Source of the DNA: Lentimicrobiaceae bacterium | GTDB taxonomy: Bacteria; Bacteroidota; Bacteroidia; Bacteroidales; WCHB1-69 | Direction: 5' to 3' | DNA length: 10,650 bases | Assembly (NCBI GenBank): GCA_009776395.1 | Contig: WRNX01000039.1 | Coordinates: 1-10,650 of the forward strand | Shown here: positions 6,016-10,650 of the stretch, piece by piece | Layout of the letters: the number at the start of each line of letters is the position of its first letter | How positions within the stretch are numbered: position 1 is the first letter of the stretch | Notes under the pieces: generated by a model | Database searches by the model: none | Seen by the model: only the letters and a program-made list of their open reading frames with translations | Told to the model about the DNA's origin: nothing | Translations under genes and position numbers: made by a program

Positions 6016-8187
6016 TTACTTTAATTTCCTCTTAAACAGATTAGTAATAATTTTTCCCAGATCATCCAATTTTTCAAGAGGTTCTAATACAGAAGGATTT
6101 TTTAGAGCGGTATGCAAATCATCAGAAACTCCTGCCTGTATAGGGTAAATAAGAATAAAATTGGTTTCTTTAAAATATTTATTCAAATAGTTTGGAATTT
6201 TATTCATATTCACATTGTAAGAAGGACGCTCTCTTCTGCTTAAAACCAAAACTAAATTATCGTCATGTTTTACATCGCGGGATAAAATCAAAAAATCTTC
6301 CCAATCATCAAAAATATGAAACTCACATTCCACAGGATGTCTTTTGTTTACATCTCTAATATATTTTAATGTTTGTTCGGTAGAGTAGAAAACTAACTTT
6401 GCGCCGGTATTTTTTGCGATATTCCACACTTTTAATAGCCAAAACGGAAATCCAATCTCTTTTTCAGCGCGATCGGGTACAATAATTAAATGTCTTTTAA
6501 TTGTAGAAATCGGTTGATAAGGTTTATAAATGAAAGTGGTTGTATTTGATTTTGTTAATATTCCTTCGGTTAAATTACCCAAAAAGTTAGTAGAAATTCC
6601 TTTCGTTTTATGAAGTCCCAGAATTAAATCTGTGATTTTATGTTCTTTTACCACATTTGTAATTCCGTTTACTACATTGAGGTCATAGCGTAACAGTTCT
6701 TTAAGAATGACATCTGCGGCGGAAGCGGTGTCTGCCGCTTTGGAAAGAATTTTTTTAGCGCTTTTATCTTCCATACTTTCCTGCTCATTTGTATCTATCA
6801 CTGTTAAAGCAAAAACGCCATTTTTATTGGTTTTCGATTTCACCGTAAGAGAAAGGTTGATCATCTCTTCAGCATATTCCATACTGTTTATGGGGACTAA
6901 TATCTTTTCTTGAAGTTCGTCATTATCAGATTCTTCTTCCGAAGTATTGAGTAAGGCGATATTTTTAGCGCCTTTCTGCGCTACCACAGAAGCCATTGTA
7001 CAGGTGAACAAAATCATTAAAATAGCGCCGTTCAGTACGCTTTCGCTAAGCAATCTTCCTTCTTCAAAAAAAGCGCCCAGATTAAGCGCATCAATTTTTT
7101 CCTGCGACAAGTAAATGTTGTATCCTACCAAAACGGCTGCCAGAGTGGCTGCTGCCTGTGCGTTGCTTAATCCAAAAATTAAACGTCTTTCGTCGCGTGA
7201 AAATCGGAATGTTTTTTGGGTAAACCACGCTGCAAGAAATTTAGCGGTAGTGGCAATAACAATCATGATTACGGCTACTTTAATGGTTTCAAAATCTTTA
7301 AGAAATACTTTGTAATCCACAATCATTCCTACCCCAATTAAAAAGAAAGGGATAAACAGCGCATTGCCCACAAACTCAATTCTGTTCATTAACGGAGAAG
7401 TGTGAGGAATTAAACGATTTAAAGAAAGCCCTACTAAAAATGCGCCAATAATAGCCTCAATACCCGCTAGATCTGCTAAGAAAGCGCCCAAAAAAACCAA
7501 TCCCAGTACAAAAATATATTGAGAAATATTATCATCATTTCTTTTAAAAAACCATCTGCCAATAACAGGAAAAAGAAAAATAACCACTAAACCATAAATG
7601 AGAATGGAAGCAGAGAGTTTAATCCAAAAAAGATTATCTACACTTCCATTCGTCATTTTTACAATTACAGCCAAAACTAACAGGGCTAAAGTATCTGTGA
7701 TTACAGTTCCACCTACGGCAACTGTTACCGCTTTGTTTTTGGTTACGCCAAATTTACTGAGAATTGGGTACGCAATTAAGGTGTGAGACGCAAAAATACT
7801 TGCCAGCAGAATTGAATTGAGTAGTGGAAATTCCAGTACATAATATCCTCCCAAAAAACCTAATCCCATAGGAATAGTAAAAGTATAAAATCCGAAGACG
7901 GCGCTTTTCCAACTGTTTTTTTTAAACTCAATCATATCAATTTCCAATCCGGCGATGAACATGATATAGAGTAATCCCACTTTTTCAAAGAGGAATGTGT
8001 TTTCTCTATCTATTAAATTAAAACCATTTGCACCGATAAAAGCGCCCGCAATGATAAGTCCTATGAGATGAGGTATTTTTATCCTGTTTAGCAGAATAGG
8101 TGCAAAAAGGATGATAGATAAAATTACCGCAAAGATCAAAACAGGGTCTTTTAATGGCAGTGTAAATGAAATATTTAGTAAAAACAT
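6016..8187 (-). CDS. CPA2-type cation/proton antiporter with C-terminal USP-like domains
   Basis: This 723-residue membrane protein has about twelve hydrophobic segments in residues 1-405, then a roughly 310-residue soluble tail. The membrane part resembles the Kef/NapA-like CPA2 family: PHLIGLIIAGAFIG (39-52), GLLYIMFIAGLEID (71-84) and GGTVITDTLALL (159-170), where D165 is the probable ion-binding acid, preceded by Thr. It should exchange Na+ or K+ for H+ across the inner membrane. The tail begins near 428 (EKILVPINS) with a universal-stress-protein-like fold and a nucleotide-loop-like FLGNLTEGILTKSNTTT (535-551). A second, more diverged USP-like half runs from about 562 to 685 (HLIIVPDRA ... 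NFILIYP). Such tails are known in Bacteroidota antiporters and are presumed to sense nucleotide or stress; that role is inferred. I see no KTN/TrkA-N domain. It lies 37 bp downstream of serA on the same strand and is probably cotranscribed. No Shine-Dalgarno precedes the ATG. Confidence 0.85.
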   Translation of the reverse strand: MFLLNISFTLPLKDPVLIFAVILSIILFAPILLNRIKIPHLIGLIIAGAFIGANGFNLIDRENTFLFEKVGLLYIMFIAGLEIDMIEFKKNSWKSAVFGFYTFTIPMGLGFLGGYYVLEFPLLNSILLASIFASHTLIAYPILSKFGVTKNKAVTVAVGGTVITDTLALLVLAVIVKMTNGSVDNLFWIKLSASILIYGLVVIFLFPVIGRWFFKRNDDNISQYIFVLGLVFLGAFLADLAGIEAIIGAFLVGLSLNRLIPHTSPLMNRIEFVGNALFIPFFLIGVGMIVDYKVFLKDFETIKVAVIMIVIATTAKFLAAWFTQKTFRFSRDERRLIFGLSNAQAAATLAAVLVGYNIYLSQEKIDALNLGAFFEEGRLLSESVLNGAILMILFTCTMASVVAQKGAKNIALLNTSEEESDNDELQEKILVPINSMEYAEEMINLSLTVKSKTNKNGVFALTVIDTNEQESMEDKSAKKILSKAADTASAADVILKELLRYDLNVVNGITNVVKEHKITDLILGLHKTKGISTNFLGNLTEGILTKSNTTTFIYKPYQPISTIKRHLIIVPDRAEKEIGFPFWLLKVWNIAKNTGAKLVFYSTEQTLKYIRDVNKRHPVECEFHIFDDWEDFLILSRDVKHDDNLVLVLSRRERPSYNVNMNKIPNYLNKYFKETNFILIYPIQAGVSDDLHTALKNPSVLEPLEKLDDLGKIITNLFKRKLK

Positions 8188-8224
8188 TGGAATTTTTTTG
8201 GGTAGGTTATTAAGTTAGGTATTT

Positions 8225-9145
8225 TTATTTATTTACCTGAAACGTAGTATCACCGGTTTGTAATAACTTAACAATTTGATTGGCAGATGCTAATCCTGCA
8301 TTAATGTTGGCTTCTGAGGTTTCGGCGCCCATTTTCTTTGGAGTAGCGAACACGCGTTTCGCAAATTTTTCGTTTAATATTTCCTGATTTCCTGCGGCAA
8401 TATCGGTAGCATATTTCAAGTCGGCTCTTTCCTCTAAAACTTTTACCAATTCTTCTTCATTGATCACCTCTTTACGGGCAGTATTTACTAATGTTCCACC
8501 TTTGGGCATTTTGGATAACAAATCATAACCGATTGATTTTTTGGTTTGTTCGTTTGCAGGAATATGCAGAGATACATAGTGGCATTTTGAATAAAGTTCT
8601 TCAGTGGTAGCACAAACCGTAACGCCTTCTGCTTCCATGGTTTCTTTACTAACAAACGGGTCGAAAGCAAAAACGTTCATTCCAAAACCTTTGGCAATTT
8701 TAGCTACTAACTTTCCTACGTTTCCGTAGGCATGGATGCCCAAATTTTTGCCAAGTAATTCGCTTCCTGTGCCGGGAGTAAATTGATTGCGAGCCATATA
8801 AACCATCATGCCTGCTGCTAATTCGGCAACGGCATTTGAGTTTTGTCCGGGAGTGTTCATAGCCACAATATTTTTAGCGGTACATGCGGGGAGATCCAAA
8901 TTGTCGTATCCTGCACCTGCACGAACCACAATTTTGAGTTGTTGGGCAGCATCTACTACCTCTTTGGTAACTTTGTCGGAACGAACAATGAGTGCGTCTG
9001 CATCGGCAACGGCTTTGTAAAAGTCGTTCACATCGGTAAAATTTTCTAATAATGCCAATTCATATCCGGCATTTTCTACAATTTTTCTAATACCTTCAAC
9101 TGCCACTTTGGCAAAAGGTTTTTCGGTTGCAACTAAAATTTTCAT
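8225..9145 (-). CDS. serA: D-3-phosphoglycerate dehydrogenase, short lysine-type
   Basis: This 306-residue protein is a D-2-hydroxyacid dehydrogenase that should oxidise 3-phosphoglycerate with NAD+, the first step of serine synthesis. Supporting motifs are VVRAGAGYDN (73-82), NTPGQNSNAVAELAAGMM (97-114), HAYGNVG (138-144), FDP (161-163), LHIPANEQT (193-201) and NTAR (221-224). The cofactor loop reads A-Y-G-N-V-G where GxGxxG is usual. The position of the canonical catalytic His (TPH-GAST) is K270 in FATPKKMGAET. That is the pattern of the so-called type IIIK enzymes of Bacteroides-like bacteria and Entamoeba. No ACT or ASB regulatory domain follows, so allosteric inhibition by serine through an ACT domain is not expected. 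A serC gene, often adjacent in Bacteroides relatives, is not in the window. The ATG at 9145 gives the expected MKILVATEKP N-terminus. Confidence 0.9.
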   Translation of the reverse strand: MKILVATEKPFAKVAVEGIRKIVENAGYELALLENFTDVNDFYKAVADADALIVRSDKVTKEVVDAAQQLKIVVRAGAGYDNLDLPACTAKNIVAMNTPGQNSNAVAELAAGMMVYMARNQFTPGTGSELLGKNLGIHAYGNVGKLVAKIAKGFGMNVFAFDPFVSKETMEAEGVTVCATTEELYSKCHYVSLHIPANEQTKKSIGYDLLSKMPKGGTLVNTARKEVINEEELVKVLEERADLKYATDIAAGNQEILNEKFAKRVFATPKKMGAETSEANINAGLASANQIVKLLQTGDTTFQVNK

Positions 9146-9230
9146 AAAAAAAAATTAAGGGTTATTAATGGGGTTTAAAGCGTTATGTTTTGATTGTTTA
9201 TTACGTTATTAGGTAGGTGATTATTTGCTG

Positions 9231-9261
9231 CAAAAGTATATTTTTTGTTATATCATGTAAA
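9231..9261 (-). promoter_or_regulatory. Bacteroidota-type promoter of serA
   Basis: On the minus strand, TACTTTTG (9238 down to 9231) matches the -7 consensus TAnnTTTG exactly. TTTA (9261 to 9258), one mismatch from TTTG, lies 19 bases upstream, the normal Bacteroidota spacing. Transcription would begin near 9224 and leave a leader of about 80 bases with no Shine-Dalgarno and no strong hairpin that I can see. It probably drives serA and the antiporter. Confidence 0.55.
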
Positions 9262-9270
9262 TATATATTT

Positions 9271-9291
9271 AAAAAAGGGAAAAACTTTTTT
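9271..9291 (-). terminator. Weak hairpin after the SIMPL gene
   Basis: AAAAAAG at 9271-9277 is complementary to CTTTTTT at 9285-9291, with a 7-base loop. On the minus strand it lies just after the SIMPL stop codon and the 3' arm ends in a T run. Only one G:C pair is present, so function as a terminator is uncertain. It sits directly upstream of the serA promoter. Confidence 0.3.
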
Positions 9292-9301
9292 ATTAATTTT
9301 T

Positions 9302-10042
9302 CTATTCCAAAAAGAACACAATGGTGCTCACTACTCTTGCTTTTTGAATGTAGGGTTCTTCCGGAGTATTACTTCCTGATTCATCATCATAATAATAATA
9401 CTTTCCTGCGATGGTAATTTGTCCTTGCGAGGCGGTTTTTATTTTCCCCAACTTTGCCTGCGAGTCATTTGCAAATTGTTCACCTGCAACACGGGCATTT
9501 TTGGTACTTTCGGCAATCAGTTGAGGTTTAATATCATTTAATTCGGGAAACGAATAATTCGTATATATGTCTGACGTTAAATTATTACTGATTAAATCCA
9601 ATTTAATTGTTGCCGCTTTATCTTCGGTGGTTTCTACCTCGTTTACCCAAACAGTCATAGATTGAGAAACTCTGTATCTATCTACTTTCACAGGCACCCG
9701 TTTTCCGTCGTTCCATTCGTATTCATAATAGGTTTGCCTATCATACACATCCATATTTTTCAGAGAAATATCATTTTCCATATATTCTTCTTTTTTCAAA
9801 TAAGAGATGATTGAATTTTTCTTGTTTTCAGTTTGTTGAATTACACTTCGCAGATCGTCTCCCGAAAAAGTAAAATCAATAGTAATTTTTGAAGCGGTTG
9901 CCGTCATATTCATTTCAGCCAACCCTTTCACGGTAACAACACGATCTTTGTCGCTAAACGTGCGGAGTCCTTTGTAAATAAAGAATCCTAAAATAATAAG
10001 CCCAAAAAAGAGGGCGGTTCCAAATGTGATTGTTTTTTTCAT
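9302..10042 (-). CDS. SIMPL-domain (DUF541) membrane-anchored protein
   Basis: This 246-residue protein has one hydrophobic N-terminal helix (about residues 6-25, after MKKT) with no evident signal-peptidase site, so it is probably an anchor with the rest in the periplasm. The body matches the SIMPL/DUF541 family: VVTVKGLAEMNMTATASKITIDFTF-like opening, alternating strands, YRVSQSMTVWV, and the C-terminal ARVAGEQFANDSQAKLGKI segment that is typical of the family. Family members such as E. coli YggE and Brucella BP26 are periplasmic or outer-membrane-associated; their biochemical role is poorly defined, with links to oxidative stress. Near the C-terminus lies a Tyr/Asp-rich patch (KYYYYDDESGS), encoded by short TCA and AAT trinucleotide runs at 9381-9400. 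The gene follows the nitroreductase gene on the same strand after 98 bp. Confidence 0.85.
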   Translation of the reverse strand: MKKTITFGTALFFGLIILGFFIYKGLRTFSDKDRVVTVKGLAEMNMTATASKITIDFTFSGDDLRSVIQQTENKKNSIISYLKKEEYMENDISLKNMDVYDRQTYYEYEWNDGKRVPVKVDRYRVSQSMTVWVNEVETTEDKAATIKLDLISNNLTSDIYTNYSFPELNDIKPQLIAESTKNARVAGEQFANDSQAKLGKIKTASQGQITIAGKYYYYDDESGSNTPEEPYIQKARVVSTIVFFLE

Positions 10043-10104
10043 AAAAATATTTTTTTTGTTAATTACACAATTTCATGTTTTCATAATTTTTCCATATAAT
10101 ACTA

Positions 10105-10134
10105 CATAAGTATCTGTTGAATTATCATGATAAA
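10105..10134 (-). promoter_or_regulatory. Possible promoter and palindrome upstream of the SIMPL gene
   Basis: On the minus strand, TACTTATG (10112 to 10105) is one mismatch from TAnnTTTG, and TTTA (10134 to 10131) lies 18 bases upstream. A perfect 12-bp palindrome, TTATCATGATAA, at 10122-10133 overlaps the -33 side of this candidate and could be an operator. In an AT-rich spacer such a match can arise by chance. Confidence 0.25.
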
Positions 10135-10140
10135 ACTACA

Positions 10141-10650
10141 TTACCTCATTCCAAACCCTTGCGCTTTTATCACCTCTTCAATTACTTTTGCAAAGTGTTC
10201 GTTATCGGTTTTGGTATAACGCTTTTCTGTAAAAATTCGTGCAAGGTTGGGTAAATTGTTTTCTTCTAACAGTTTTTTTGTGTTGTTATGCGCTTCTTTG
10301 TCAGCGTAAAGCCAATCAATACTCTCTTTGTTGTAGTCGTTGTAGGTTTCGTAATGCACTAATGCTTCTAACGGAAGTTTGTCGGTAAGTTCCGGATTTT
10401 CATCGGGGTAGCCTATTGCAACACACGCCACAGGCACAGTGTGTTGGGGAAGTTTCAGTATCTTTATAAATTTATCGGCATTGTAAGTAATAGTTCCTAA
10501 CCAACAGATTCCCAGCCCTAAAGATTCTGCGGCTACGCAGGCGTTCTGCGCGGCAATAATAGCGTCAATTACTGCCCAATGGTAACTTTGCAGGTTAGAA
10601 TAAGCATTGGTTTCTGCATCACGATATTCGCAATATTTGTTAAAACGGTT
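10141..10650 (-). CDS. Nitroreductase-family FMN oxidoreductase, C-terminal part
   Basis: The last 169 codons are visible; the frame stays open to the right edge, so the start lies outside. Reading toward the C-terminus, the visible chain contains YCEYRDAETN, WAVIDAIIAAQNACVAAESLGLGICWLGTI, VACVAIGYPDENPEL and LVHYETY. The AAESLGLGICWLGT segment followed by a VACVAIGYP strand is characteristic of NfsA/FRP- or NfnB-like nitroreductases, which bind FMN and transfer electrons from NAD(P)H to nitro compounds, quinones or flavins. The natural substrate cannot be told. A GTG codon at 10437 lies inside conserved sequence and is not the real start. The neighbour downstream is the SIMPL gene, 98 bp away. 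Confidence 0.85.
   Translation of the reverse strand, partial: NRFNKYCEYRDAETNAYSNLQSYHWAVIDAIIAAQNACVAAESLGLGICWLGTITYNADKFIKILKLPQHTVPVACVAIGYPDENPELTDKLPLEALVHYETYNDYNKESIDWLYADKEAHNNTKKLLEENNLPNLARIFTEKRYTKTDNEHFAKVIEEVIKAQGFGMR

Noticed and set aside
10141..10437. Separate short gene starting at the GTG at 10437
   Set aside because: The same frame continues upstream to the window edge with conserved nitroreductase sequence, so the GTG is an internal valine codon.

Overview
The window looks like a chromosomal piece of a Bacteroidota bacterium, probably an anaerobe or fermenter. Four observations support this. The DNA is AT-rich. Start codons lack Shine-Dalgarno sequences and instead follow A/T-rich leaders. 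One clear promoter has the Bacteroidota-type TTTG / TAnnTTTG shape. SerA is the short, lysine-type form that I associate with Bacteroides and relatives. I see no phage, IS element, CRISPR array, tRNA or rRNA.

Plus-strand half (1-5991): the C-terminal end of a malic enzyme comes first. It is followed by an alpha-oxoamine synthase of the serine palmitoyltransferase / sulfonolipid-synthase group. A phosphate acyltransferase (Ptb type) overlaps the synthase stop codon in a TAATG junction. After a short AT-rich spacer comes a 1081-residue iron-sulfur flavoprotein. This protein joins, in one chain, modules that are separate subunits in hydrogen cyanide synthase (HcnABC), hydroxyproline dehydrogenases and archaeal dye-linked proline dehydrogenases: a [2Fe-2S] plant-type domain, an FAD/NAD-type domain, a 4Fe-4S pair, a BFD-like [2Fe-2S] domain and a DAO-type amine or amino-acid oxidizing domain. 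A 30-bp GC-rich tandem repeat with hairpin potential is translated in frame in its first interdomain linker.

Minus-strand half (6016-10650): it meets the plus-strand half convergently across only 24 bp. Read in the direction of transcription, it holds the end of a nitroreductase-family gene (cut by the window edge), a membrane-anchored SIMPL-domain protein, SerA (3-phosphoglycerate dehydrogenase) and a CPA2-type cation/proton antiporter with C-terminal USP-like domains. SerA has its own good promoter and probably carries the antiporter with it (37-bp gap).

The genes are mainly central metabolism, lipid or acyl-phosphate metabolism and ion homeostasis. The fused dehydrogenase is the outstanding object: its substrate cannot be read from the sequence, but it is built to move electrons from an amino acid or amine through several iron-sulfur centres. 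All intergenic stretches are shorter than 160 bp.
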